DNA of 64,000 nt from Liquidambar formosana (Eukaryota > Streptophyta > Magnoliopsida > Saxifragales > Altingiaceae): contig CM077822.1 in the NCBI GenBank assembly GCA_039720395.1, positions 25,807,578 through 25,871,577 of the forward strand, given 5' to 3'. Below are positions 36,721-48,205 of this stretch, in pieces. Below the pieces are notes generated by a model. It searched no databases. It worked only from the letters and a program-made list of their open reading frames with translations, and was not told where the DNA came from. Numbering within the stretch: the stretch's first letter is position 1; each line of letters starts with the position of its first letter. The translations under genes and the position numbers were made by a program.

Positions 36721-36950
36721 CTAGCCAAGCCATGGGGAACTCGAGCAAGAATTGATGGCTATTTTTGATGTTTTACTTTTCTTTTTCTTTGTAATGGCCA
36801 TGTGCCAAATTTGTATAGACATTTATAAACTTTTTCATGGAATGAGATATACCTTTTTCTTTTCTGGTTATGTGAGCTTGTGCTTACCTGAATTTTTCTT
36901 TGGAATCTTTGCTTGTCTGATTATATATGCCTATTTTTTATCTCTATAAT
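36721..36950 (+). other. Likely 3' region of the plus-strand ORF
   Basis: T-rich sequence after the acidic ORF end, with two GTAATGGCCATGTGCC/ATAATGGCCATACGCC-like words. No coding. Confidence 0.3.
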
Positions 36951-36959
36951 GGCCATACG

Positions 36960-37350
36960 CCAAAGTGTAAGCTCGGGCAAGCTCTTCCGCTGCCACAGGG
37001 CTCTTGCTTTATTAATAAGTTGGGTGTCCCTGAGCCCAATCTCGTTCTGGATTTTGACTTGGACCCATTCTTGGGCAAGTGCTTAGAATTTAGCCTACTC
37101 TTAAACAAATTTTGCTTGAACCCACTATTGAACAAGTCTTAGAACTGTGCCCATTCTTAGGCTGATTTTGCTTAGACCCACTCTTGGGCAAGTCTTAGAA
37201 TTGTGCCCATTCTTAGGTAATAGATGACCTAGACCCAGAGTTGGGCAGGTTCCTTTTTAACCTATTCTTGGGCAGATAGTGCTCGGGCCTATCCTTAGGC
37301 GAGACTTATGCCCATTCTTAGGCGACAATTGACTTAGACCCATTATTGGG
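36960..37350. repeat. Diverged tandem-repeat array between convergent ORFs
   Basis: About six units of roughly 55-65 bp built from GACCCATTCTTGGGCAAGT and CTTAGAATTGTGCCCATTCT-type segments. The units alternate and drift. The array lies in the short gap between the plus-strand extra ORF and the 3' end of minus-strand pol, equivalent to the 3' untranslated region of Tat-type elements, a known birthplace of satellite repeats. Confidence 0.8.
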
Positions 37351-37489
37351 CAAGTGCCTTTAGCTCGTAATAATAAACACATGAAAATTTTCATGAATAA
37401 CATCTGTATTTGTATGGATTGATCCTCGCTTTTAATTACAACTCTTTCAACGGTAAAACAATCTCAAATTAACAATGTTAACTAATCTC

Positions 37490-38720
37490 GGGAGTTCCTG
37501 TCCTGTCTCTAGGCTCTTTAGTCTGTACGAACCCGTGCCTCCTATACTGATGACCTCGTAGGGTCCTACCCAGGCTTCCCTTCTGCTGAGTTCCTGGTTC
37601 CAGAATTGACTTGCCTGAGCACCAACTCCCTGACTTTAAACTCTCTGGCTTTGACTCTTCTGTTATAGTATTTTTTTCAAGTCCTGTTGGTAAGAACCAT
37701 CTTGATTTGCACCCTTTCCCTTCTTTCGTCTACTAGATCTAGATCCTGAGCTAACACTTGGTCGTTTGTTGCCACATCATACTGCTTTGTTTGGAGACCT
37801 GGTAAGCCTAGTTTAGTTGGAATTACTGCTTCCATTCCGTAAGTCATTGAGAATGGAGTCTCTCCTATGGACCTCCTTGGCGTAGTTTAGTATACCCACA
37901 GGACAGAATGCAACTCGTCAGGCCATGGCCTTTTAGCATTATCCAGCCTCTTCTTTATCTCTGCCACTATGATCTTATTCGTTGCCGCTGCTTGGCCATT
38001 GCATTGAGGGTAGCTCGGGCTTGAATACCACCACTGGATTCCCTATTTTGCACTAAACTCCCTGGTTCTCTTACTATCAAACTGAGTTCCATTATCTGAC
38101 ACGAATGCTTTGGGGACCCCGAAGCAGGTGATAATATTTTCCCAAAGGAATTTGATGATGTCTGAGTCCTTGATTGATGCAAGTGCAATTGCTCCCACCC
38201 ATTTGGTGAAGTAATCAGTTGCAATAAATAAGTATTTCCTATTCCCCGAGGCCGTTGGTAGCGAACCCACGAGGTCTAAGCCCCATTACGCGAATGGCCA
38301 AGGGCTAGATATAAGATATAACTCTTAGGTTGGCTAGTGTATCTTGTTAGCAAACATCTGGCATTTCGGACATCTTCTCACATATCTGATACCATCTTTC
38401 TACATATATGGCCACCAATACCCCTAGGAGTTTGCTTTATGGGCTAGTGATCTTCCCCCAATGTGACCCCCACATGACCCCTCATGGAGTTCATTCAAAA
38501 GGTCTAACACCTGGTCTGGATGCACACACTTTAAGTAAGGCCTCATATAAGATCTTTTGTAGAGACTTCCCGAAGGAGATAACCAGAATTGAGCTGCCTT
38601 GGTTCGAACTCGGTGAGCCTAGTTTCTATCCTCGGGTAGCTCGTCCTGTTGTAGGTAAGCAATGTTCTCATCCATCCAACTGGGGGATAAGGCCTAAATA
38701 TCCAAGATGATATCTTCTGT
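37490..38720 (-). pseudogene. int: Integrase remnant of a Tat-like Gypsy element
   Basis: On the minus strand: RYVRRCPKCQMFANKIH (zinc-binding Cys pair, about 38340-38400), SLPTASGNRKYLFIATDYFT with the first catalytic Asp, AFVSDNGTQFDSK with the second, and YPQCNGQAAATNK near 37980-38015. Tat-type integrases usually have Glu in the NGQAEATNK motif; here it reads Ala, so the third catalytic residue is lost. Stops and small shifts interrupt it, including near 37890. It continues to about 37500 with PWPDELHSVLW and FSMTYGMEAVIP. The enzyme would join element DNA to the genome; this copy cannot. Confidence 0.85.
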
Positions 38721-38837
38721 CCTAATACTGGGTTCGTAAAGGACCTCAATGCGTATAGTGCAGGAACTATCTGTTTCCAGAGCTACAACCAGAGCGGCTA
38801 ATCCATCTGCATGTTTGTTCTGATTCCTCACGAAACG

Positions 38838-39183
38838 TCAAAATTCGATGCTTTTGAAATCTGAAACCAACTCCCAAACCTTATGTGTGTATGCGATCAT
38901 TCTCTCATCTTTGGCCTCATATTCTCTATTCAGCTGGTTAACCACAAGCCTAGAATCACTGTATACCAATAAATCTTTTACTCCCATTGCTTGAGCTATT
39001 CCTAGTCTAACCACAATGGCTTCATACTCGGCCTTATTGTTTGAGGCCAGGAACATAAGCCTTATTGCCTGCTCAATGATTTCCCCCTCGGGAGCTGTTA
39101 GCACTATACTTAAACCTGCTCCTCTTCCGTTCGATGCTCCATCCACTTTGAGCTCCCATTTCTTCTTCTTGTCATTGTCTGTA
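38838..39183 (-). pseudogene. RNase H remnant of the same Tat-like element
   Basis: Minus frame: WELKVDGASNGRGAGLSIVL, then FLASNNKAEYEAIVVRLGIA, LLVYSDSRLVVNQLNREYEA and DERMIAYTHKVW. The acidic residues in VDGASN, AEYEA and YSDSRL fit the second (archaeal-type) RNase H of Tat/Ogre-lineage Gypsy elements. It is cut at 39183, where a Tekay-family LTR fragment begins, so the RT and gag parts are absent from the window. Downstream on the minus strand it runs towards integrase with several stops. Confidence 0.85.
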
Positions 39184-39532
39184 TTGCATTATGGATGTTG
39201 TGCAGATGCATTTTACAATTTTTATGGCATGTATATTATTTAGACAGACTTATTATATTATATACTGTTTGTATTAACAATAGAACTCTGTGAGAAATAG
39301 TATACTAGTTTATTTTACTTACCTATTGTGGATGGTTGAATGATTTTGATTTTAAATTGAACAGGTTTAAACTGTCGAGAACTTGGTATGTCCTATTTTC
39401 AGGTAGGACCATACCGGATTTTCTAAAAATATTTTATAAAACTATAATTTTTATTATAAACCATCCTTGAACTTCATTTTATTTATTCTTTTTATCTATT
39501 GACATGTCATAGCCTATTTCCAAGTCATGACA
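39184..39532 (+). mobile_element. 3' fragment of a Tekay-related LTR
   Basis: The last 350 bp of the same LTR subfamily as 20699-21957, ending in AGTCATGACA and then CTAA, the same four bases that follow the LTR end at 21957. The start is abrupt, inside the Tat RNase H frame. This marks a deletion or recombination junction rather than a clean insertion. Confidence 0.85.
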
Positions 39533-39536
39533 CTAA

Positions 39537-39910
39537 TCTATACTACCTATAAAAAGATGAATGTAAGAAAAACTTTTGATTGACTAATATACCCTTATTT
39601 TAATTTTTAAATACACAACTACCCACCCTTCTGCATATATAGGAAATATAGTAATATGAAAACTATAATTATAAAACACATACCTTAATATATTCTAAAA
39701 CACATACCCTAATATATAAAATACAAATAGGAATTCAAAGGAAACGGAAATTATAATTCCTATATAATAAATAAACAATTGGATTGTAAATTCCACTTTC
39801 TCCATCAAGAGTAGTTTCAACCTTCTCTCCACCTTTTCTATTAACGGCGACTTCTCCCTTCTCTGGTTAACGGCGACTTCTCCCTTCTTTGGTAAGTTTT
39901 GTTCTGCAAA
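39537..39910 (+). mobile_element. 5' fragment of a type A Helitron
   Basis: Starts TCTATACTACCTATAAAAAG as at 40203. No hairpin or CTAG end is seen before the type B element at 39911. Near 39845 a word (AACGGCGACTTCTCCCTTCT) is repeated in tandem and followed by GTAAGT, possibly a captured exon edge. Confidence 0.6.
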
Positions 39911-42408
39911 TCTATACTACCTATAAAATGTTGAATCTCAAAAAAACTTTTGAATGACTAATAGACCCTTATTTTAAAAAAAAAAATACATATCTACCTT
40001 TCCTTTAATTGAAACACATAATAAACATTCTTATCATTTGGTAACAAATGAAAGTTAGGTTTTAATTTAAACTCTTAACAAACTAAAGTTAAAGTTTTAC
40101 TCAAATTCTTTTTTTAGAGCAACTATCAAGTTGCATGATAATATATATGAATATGAACTCTTTAAATATTCTGTTTTATGAAGAAAAAAAAAATTCTGAA
40201 TATCTATACTACCTATAAAAAGATGAATGTGAGAAAAACTTTTGATTGACTAATATACCCTTATTTTAATTTTTAAGTACACAACTACCCTTCTGCATAT
40301 ATAGGAAATATAGTAAAATAAAACACATACCTTAATAAGAATTCTAAGGAAACTATAAAACACATACCTTAATTCATATATCTATATTACCTAGGACCCT
40401 ATGTAAAAGTCTTTTCTACCAAAGAAAAAAAAAAAGGTATAAAGCCTTTACGTGTGTGAAAATTAGGTTAAACTCAAAGAGGTGTATCATCTGCCATTTG
40501 GCACCAAAAGATTTCACGCCTGCCACCATTTGGCCCAACTCCAATTAGAGATCTCACAAAGCCATTCTTCCTCTTTTTATTCTTTTAAGAATTAGGTCAT
40601 CTCAAGGTACGTGGTGGAGCCGTTTAGTAGAAATAGCGTAGTGATTCTTTTCACCACAACTAGATTAAGATACCTCACAAGATTATCCCTCCTTTTTTTA
40701 TTCTTCTCAAAACTGACGCTTCTTAGTTCTTACCACAAGGTATGTGGAGCCATTCAGTAGCAAGCTAGAGCATAGCTATTGTTATTCTTTTCATTACAAG
40801 ATTATTATCACAAGGTGTTATCCCTAGCAATACCAGGTACGGGAACAAATAAAATTTATTCTTCTTTTTTTTACTGTCTTTTAACTCTGGACATATTGTT
40901 CAGAGATATAATTATAAATATTCAATATATATATATATAGATAGATAGATATATATATTGGTTTAAATATAGATTTTTATATTAATATTACTATTATATT
41001 TAATATATTACAACATTGTATATGTTGTGAATAGGATGAAATAGAACATGTCATATATAATCATTTGAAGACAATTTTTTTTTTTTCCTAACCACACATG
41101 AGAAATTCAAAAACACAACAAACAAACAAGGAAGACCACATATATAACATAGACCAAAAGGGGTCCAAAAGCCTATAAAGTAAACTTACATTCAACCTCC
41201 TAGCTCTTGGAAAAAAGGTAGAACCTTATACACTTTTATATCTATATATATATATATATATTTCCAGATACTTTGTACCTGACTAATCCCCTATCATGCG
41301 TGGAAGGCAAAAAATAAAACATATTTTTTTACATTTGAATTAATGAGAGCCCCAAACAAAGTATAAGGGCCGAAGGCCCAAAACTAAGTTCACAACTCGA
41401 AAGCTGAAAGATCTACTCAAATCCCAAATGGAACTTTTTTTTTTTTTTTTTTTTTTGTTTTTTGTTGCTACAATTGATATGGGCAGATTCTCATGTGGCC
41501 TTTAATCTTCCTATGGATGTAAATTGCTACCATTAGGAAGGTCTTCATTAATTTTTTTTTTTTGCCAAGCAACGAGGTGTCCGAATTGTCAGAACCCCTA
41601 CCCACGCGGTGCCACCGTCTCATGAGGTCATTTAAACGGACTCAAAATCTACTTCTAAATGGACATTATCAGGATTTACATTATCCCTTTGTTCTCCCTT
41701 TGTTCATTTTTTTCATTAATTAACACAGAATTAGTAGAAATAAACTCAAACTTTACGTCTCTATAAATAAATAATATTAAAAAAAAAAAAAAAAAAACTC
41801 AAACTAACGGACAGCCAAATCTTGACCACTTAAACTACAAAAGTGGAATTTTTTTTTTTAAAAAAAAACCCTTAATATTTTTTAGTGTAGCCATGATTTG
41901 ACTATCATGCTAGCAAGGTCCTTTAAATTGGATACATCAAACACAACATCCATGTTTGGACTTTAACCCTTAATAAAATTTTCTTGTGAGCCAATCACTT
42001 AGCCGATTTATTAGGATATAAATGTAGTAGACAACGGCTTTACCCATTTTCTAGGGAATTAATCGGATCAAAGGTTTGGATACTTATGTTGGCCAAAAAA
42101 AATATAAAAAAATAAAAAAACCTTCAAACACAAATAGAATTATCATAACATATTTCAGAAAAAGCAAAACCATTAACATGTATGTTAATTTTTAAAACAT
42201 AAAATTGTTTTATTATTAGATAAAAATTCACGTGCAACGCACGTGTGCAATATCTAGTATATCTAAAGAGTTTTTAATCTTTTGTTGTACTTTCGAATTT
42301 TAAACTTTATCTTTTATGAAAAAATATAAAATCTTTATGTATTTATTATTGTGTATAACTAATATTATTTAAAAATATTCATGTGAAATGCACGTGTGTT
42401 GTATCTAG
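39911..42408 (+). mobile_element. Type B Helitron interrupted by another Helitron
   Basis: Outer pieces 39911-40202 and 42258-42408 join to make about 443 bp matching the uninterrupted copy at 23859-24317. Starts TCTATACTACCTATAAAATG, ends with an ATGTGAAATGCACGTGTG hairpin relic and CTAG before T. Non-autonomous. Confidence 0.8.
40203..42257 (+). mobile_element. Non-autonomous type A Helitron nested in the type B Helitron
   Basis: Starts TCTATACTACC after host A (40202) and ends CACGTGCAACGCACGTG, then a short spacer, then CTAG before host T (42258). The hairpin has complementary CGTGC/GCACG arms about 10 bp before CTAG, the standard Helitron end. 2055 bp with no Rep/helicase frame. A second start-like TCTATATTACC at 40381 suggests further nesting or recombination. 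Inside, a roughly 130-bp segment around 40565-40690 recurs imperfectly at 40690-40830. Poly(T), TA and GATA-like tracts occur at 40930-41270. Confidence 0.8.
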
Positions 42409-42422
42409 TATATATATACATA

Positions 42423-43613
42423 TATACCCACCATGGGATTTTGCAAATAACACCTCTTGGGAATGGCCAAAATCTCATTGTCAAATCCTATTCATACAGT
42501 TTTCGCCCATCGTGAAAAAAAAAAAAAAAAATCCTATTCAAAATTTGATAAATTCTGTCTTAGCTAGACTTTGATTCAGATGAAGGTAATTAGTAAGGGT
42601 AGAATTTGAAATCCCAATCTTTAATCCTAACCCAAACCTCACGAATTAATGCCTCATCCAACACATTCCTAAACTTATAAAACAAATGATAAAATTTAAA
42701 TTTTATGGAACTAATAACCACTATCGAATATGAGGATTAATATATTTTCAGTTTTGAACCCCCAAAAAAATGCATCGCTCTCAAATTAGTTAAAGTGCTT
42801 AAACAAATAATAAAATATAAAATTTATGGAAAGTAAACCAATTTCCAATCTGTTTCAACAAGGTGGGCACTAAGGCTCTATATATTTAAAATAATTGCCT
42901 AATTAGCCAGTGATAAATTAGGAAAAAAACATTAAATTGATAATTATTTGGCACACGCATGAATATGCCTTCACCTTCCAAATTCAACAAATGTAGCCAA
43001 CGAGTAAGTCTTCATTGTAACTATGACATGGTTACGTGGTGTCTGCAAGTCAATGAGAAGGAAGCAAGCTAAAATTATGGGGTCAAAAGGTACTCTAACA
43101 AACTCATTTTATTCTACTTTCATTGCCTATGATAGCACACCGACCATATCACAATTACATATAAATTTTTCTCCGAGCACAACAAAATCAATCACCCTCA
43201 TATCATAACTGCCCATAGCACGTAAAGAGTTGCTTTTGTAATCTTAAATGTGATTGGTTGGTGATTGAACATCAAAAATTTTGAAATGATTATTTCCATA
43301 AGAAACAAATGGATGAATTAATATCATCTATTTAAATTTTTTAATAGTCCTCAATCAATGAAGACATCATAATTTTCATTACATTCCAGCCAAACAAATG
43401 AGCCCACAAAAGTTGAATATTTATTAATTTATTTATATTTTTGGCTGTGGGTAGCCGCATTCCTACGAGTTCATGGTTGATTCCCTATGGATTTATTGGG
43501 GGCAACCCTCAAGCCGGTCAAGCACACATTAACGTGTTATTATTATTATTATTTTATTTGTTGATATTCTGGTGCAAAAGAGTGTTCTCATTAGAAATTT
43601 TACATCTAAAAAA
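42423..43613. mobile_element. Second copy of the 80-bp inverted-end element, one end lost
   Basis: The left end TATACCCACCATGGGATTTT is intact. The body from 42500 to 43613 is the reverse complement of 24405-25520. The right inverted end is missing: homology stops at 43613, in the A-run after ACATCTAAAAAAC. No transposase was seen. Confidence 0.8.
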
Positions 43614-43997
43614 CATCTTTCCAATTTTTAAGATTTAATTTTAAAATTTTTTTGTCTAGATGTATATAAAAAAAAAATTATTTTTCTTATTCTTATCGTG
43701 ATAGATTTATTAAAGTTCATATTTTTTTTCAAATTAGGCTCATTAACGGCCAAGTGGATTATTTATTGCCTAAAGAGTGTCAAATCCTTAGCAATGGTGG
43801 AGAACAAGGAATGAGAGACCAAGAAAACTTTCAAAGTATAGATACATTGGAGAATGTTGCAATGAAGGATGTCACATTGTCAAGGCTACTAGTAGTGAGA
43901 TAAAAAAATGATAAAGGGAAGAGTAAGAAGCAGTGCTCAACTTTACAGACTAGTTGCATGGAGGGGAGATCTCCATTTACACATGAGGTAAAAAGTC
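43614..43997. other. No recognised feature
   Basis: AT-rich host sequence between the inverted-end element and the MITE. No supported frame. Confidence 0.4.
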
Positions 43998-44835
43998 TTA
44001 GGCTATGTTTGTTTGGTTGGAATGGAATGGGTGAAATGGAGTCACATTGTAATTATTCCCAATAACATGTTTGGATGAGGTAATTAAATAGGAATGGGAT
44101 CAAACAGCAATAATGAGTCGCTATGATATTTGTCACACCCCATTTTTGTTACCTTAGCTAGGACATATCATTTCATGTAGGATTTTGAGTCCTTTTCGAG
44201 TCTAGTCTTTTGCATTGAGTTTCTATGGCATTGAATATCATGTGTATGAATTTTGAAGTGATTTGGAGTTCATTTCGATAGTCAATAAGAACTTTTGCGA
44301 CTTTAAGGGCATAATCATCTTTTAAGCTGTATATTTTCCATTTGACCTTGAAAGGAATCCCGAGTCATTCCCTCGAGTTCATATGAGTATATAGAGTCTA
44401 TATATAGGTTCAATTTCATGAACTGATGGTTTAAGATCAATTCGGCTCGTAATGATTCGGGTTGGCTAAAAGACCCTTTCTTGGTTTGCTCAAATTGACT
44501 CATAAGACCCAACCAATTTTCTCTCATTTAACTTCAATTGGGCTTTATTTACATCCTAGATATGTTTAGAAAGATTGAATTTCGATTGAGAAAGCATTTG
44601 GTTCGACCTTGTGTACAAACCCAGCTTAGCGACGGTGAGGCACCATGGTTAACCACCTTTGTAAAACCTAACCATGCACCTATGGTTAAGGATTTTTGTC
44701 CCAAAATGTCTAAAAATGTGTTCCCCTTTGAAATACGGTCATTTTGGCTTTTATTTCGTCAAAATCGGACTTAATTTGAACATTTTAGGACTTCTGAAGC
44801 AAGTAGAAGTTAAAACCGAAGCAAAAAAGGAGAGC

Positions 44836-44917
44836 CCTCGGGTAACCATCCGGGACTGGATGGTTAGCCATCCAAGCCCAGATGGCTAATCGTCCAGGCC
44901 TAGTTGGTCACCCGAGG
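44836..44917 (+). repeat. Hairpin in T1b LTR, upstream of TATA
   Basis: CCTCGGGTAACC pairs with GGTCACCCGAGG (44906-44917). Inner arms TGGTTAGCCATCC and GATGGCTAATCG also pair. It lies 196 bp before the TATA box. Confidence 0.75.
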
Positions 44918-46053
44918 ACTCCGTCTTCAACTCAACTTCTAACTCTTCTCTCCCTTTTTTGACGGTTTCCTCCGCCATTACAACTTGTTTTCTCTTAGGA
45001 GTGTGTAAGTTTGAGTTGTTTGAGCACCAATAGAGTCTCTAATAGCCCTAGAATCATTGTTTAATGAATGAATCTTAGCCATTGGTTTAGGGGGTTAGTT
45101 CTTTATATAAAGGACATGATATTCAGCACATAGGGAGAGGTTAATTGCACTTTACACTTAGAGAGAGAGGGAGCTACGAGTTTGGAGAGCTAGAAGGACA
45201 TCAAGAGGAGGTTCTTCAACCCCAAGCAAGCAAGGAAACAAGGAGTTTGAAGACAAGGAAGATTCTACAAGAGGTAAGCATGTCTCTTTAATGCTGAACA
45301 TGGGCTTTCTCCTTTTCCTTTTCCTCTTCTTCTATGATAGTTCTAGTGCATGATATAACTCCACATGTTAGGATAGTTCAATGTTTTTAGGATGCATTAT
45401 GAATGATTTTGAGATGATTTATGGCTTTATATGCTTGATAATCCCTGGTTTACTAAGGATTGGATAGCATTACTCTTTCTATCCTCTTAAATCATGCATA
45501 GTTCACATGTTTAGGTTGCTGTGATAATTATCATGAGTTGTGTGAACCACGGGTTTCGATCCAAGGGAAGAGGAAGGAAAGAGAACCCTTCTTTTAAAAA
45601 GACTTGTAGAGATTTAAATTAATAAAAATCTGGTTTTTAAAAGGTTCACAAAAACAAAACAAATAAGGAGTCGTCACCTCATTTTTAGGAAAAGAGGAAA
45701 ACCATAAAAATAGTTTTTAAAGAAAACCTTTGAAAACAAACCTCATGACTCCGATCAAGGAAAAGCAGGTCTATCAAAACAAGAGAGGATTCGGAGACTA
45801 AGTTACGATGTGGGAAGGTTCTAGGAAACATCCTATAGGCACCCACATTGCCCCAAAATGGGTCTCTGAATTTATATGGGCTATTTCAATCACTTCCTAA
45901 TTAGTCACCATGCATATGCAAAGAATCATCCATAAATAATCCACGTTCATCCATGAACATCCATAAAGCAATAAACATCCATAAAGCATGTAAACATCCA
46001 TGAACAAGTATGAGAGATATGGAAAGCAGGTAAGAGATAGAGAGAATGAGCAA

Positions 46054-46200
46054 ACAAGTCCATCCTATCCACTAGCAAATATGTGATGGATAAATGAATA
46101 AGTAAGCAAATCCATCCTATCCACTAACAAATATGTGATGGATAAATGAACAAGCATGGGTCCATCCTACTCCTCTAGCATATATGTGATGGACAAATGG
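46054..46200. repeat. Minisatellite in T2 LTR
   Basis: Three units of about 60 bp with the core TCCATCCTATCCACTA and TATGTGATGGATAAATG. The plus-strand T2 copy has the same array at 60391-60535. Confidence 0.8.
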
Positions 46201-46649
46201 GTAGAAAGAAAGAAAAAAAGAGAGAAAAAGAAAACCTAGGATACTTAGTATCCTAGGGTGGACTTAAACATCAAATGAGCGCCTACGTACCTTACATACG
46301 AAGATGTAAGAATCAAAGTCCACGTAGTTCGATTGAGAAGGGGTTACTCCCTTTACAATGAACTATAAACCCTAAGTTTCCATTAAAAGAAAAGAAGAGT
46401 TTTAAAAAGAAGAAGAGTTTCCAAAAAAGGAATTTGAGAAAAGATAGAATTTGAAAAGAGATAGAACTCTTATCCAAAAAGAAGTTTGAGAAAAGTAGAA
46501 TTCTAAAAGAGATAGAACTCTAATTAAAACAGAATTTTAAGAGAGTTGGAAACTTAGGACTTCTAATCCAAAGTAAAGACAATAACCCTAGGGGGGAGAA
46601 GAGAACAATTCACAAAAGACTCACCATGCACTACTTACCATATGCAAAT

Positions 46650-47081
46650 TATCCCGAAACATCGAGAAAACATCAATTAATCACCTTATGTATTCTATAG
46701 GGCAATTATTAAGCTCAAACCAACCATATTCATGCTCAAATCATCATTAGAAGACCTAATTCAAATCTGGACAGAATACTAAATATGCATATAATGACCT
46801 AACACTCATGCAAATAACAAAAATCAAAAGAAAAACTCAATCCTATATGCTCCTATATGCTTAAATCATCCCGAAACATCGAGAAATCACTAATTAATTA
46901 CCCTATGTATTCTATAACGCAATTATTAAGCTAAAATCAACCATACTCATGCTCAAATCATCATTGGAAGACCTAAATCAAATCTGGACAGAATGCTAAG
47001 CATGCATGTAATGACCTAATACTCATGCAAATAACAAAAATCAAAAGAAAAACTCAATCATATATGCTCCTATATGCTCTA
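46650..47081. repeat. Tandem duplication of about 216 bp inside T2 LTR
   Basis: Two adjacent copies starting ATCCCGAAACATCGAGAAA (about 46650 and 46866), each ending CTATATGCTCCTATATGCT. The copy at 57903 has only one unit here (near 59700-59885), so this duplication is copy-specific. Confidence 0.8.
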
Positions 47082-48160
47082 AATACCCTAACATGCACAA
47101 AACTATCAAAAACATGTTAAATAGGCATTACCATGATGAGAATATCAAATGACAATCCTAAACATGAAAAGAAAATCTACCATGATGCCTTAGGTAAGTA
47201 CTTTATGTAAGAATATGAAATAATCATCCTTACGGCGAGCTTTCTTAAGTAAAACTATCCGGAGATAATTTTACGTAGAAACCACTCCGTATGAATGATT
47301 TCTTCACATATCCTACGTAAAATATATACCTAAAAATGCAAAGAAACTCACAGCGCATTTAAACACACTCCAGAAAGCACCCATGCACAACCTCACCTTC
47401 TAAAGACGATAATTATCTTCGAAAAGGATAATCATCCATACACCTATGAAGATGAGGCTTACGCAGCAAGTGTCCTATACAAAAGATGCTTAAAATCATG
47501 CATATAATTGAACCATGAAGAGAAAATGCCTAAACACATCAATTGATTTTTTTATGCAAAACGCACCTCTATCCTTAAGGGAGAAACTATCCTAACAGCA
47601 AACAATTCGCAGTCCTATTCCACTAACATGCATTCTCATCATATTTGAATCATATATACTCTAAAATATAGAGTATATATGATTCCTAATTCAATATTAA
47701 TCCATAACTATGCAGAAAATGGAGTAGAAGAAGAAGGAATCGTAAAAGGATGCAAAGGAGACTTACAACAAAGCAAAGGTCTTCGCTGCGTTTTTCCTTC
47801 TCTTTGGCTTGGTTCTCTTCTAGTTCTCCTTCAAAATTACAGTAGAAAGCCTCCTCCAAGTGATATAAGTGTGTGCAAACTCGTGGTCCCTTTCTCTCTC
47901 AGCAATATGAAGTGTCAAATAAGCCAAAAGTCCCTTATGCTGATGAATGAGCCTCTATTTATAACCAACCAACCATATGAACCAATGGTTGAAATTAAGT
48001 CACCATAAAATCAATCTAGGGCTGTAATTAAATCCCATGAATGTTAAACAACTCAAAACCACCTCCCAATAGGCTTAGAAGTCCTTTAGAAGGCTGAAAT
48101 TCGGAGTGGTAGAGTCCCATTTAGTCAAAAACTCAAAAGGAGAAAAATCAAGACGAAGGG

Positions 48161-48205
48161 CTCAGGTGACCGGTTGGGGTGAATCAGTCCAACCGGTCAC
48201 CCGAG
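48161..48205 (-). repeat. Hairpin in T2 LTR, upstream of TATA
   Basis: CTCAGGTGACCGGTTGG pairs with CCAACCGGTCACCCGAG, a 17-bp stem with one mismatch, ending 198 bp from the minus-strand TATA box. Confidence 0.8.

Noticed and set aside
40203..42257. Autonomous Helitron
   Set aside because: No Rep or helicase coding sequence can be seen in any frame of this 2-kb element.
46054..46200. CRISPR-like array
   Set aside because: Repeats and intervening sequence drift together as a minisatellite inside an LTR; the genome is eukaryotic.
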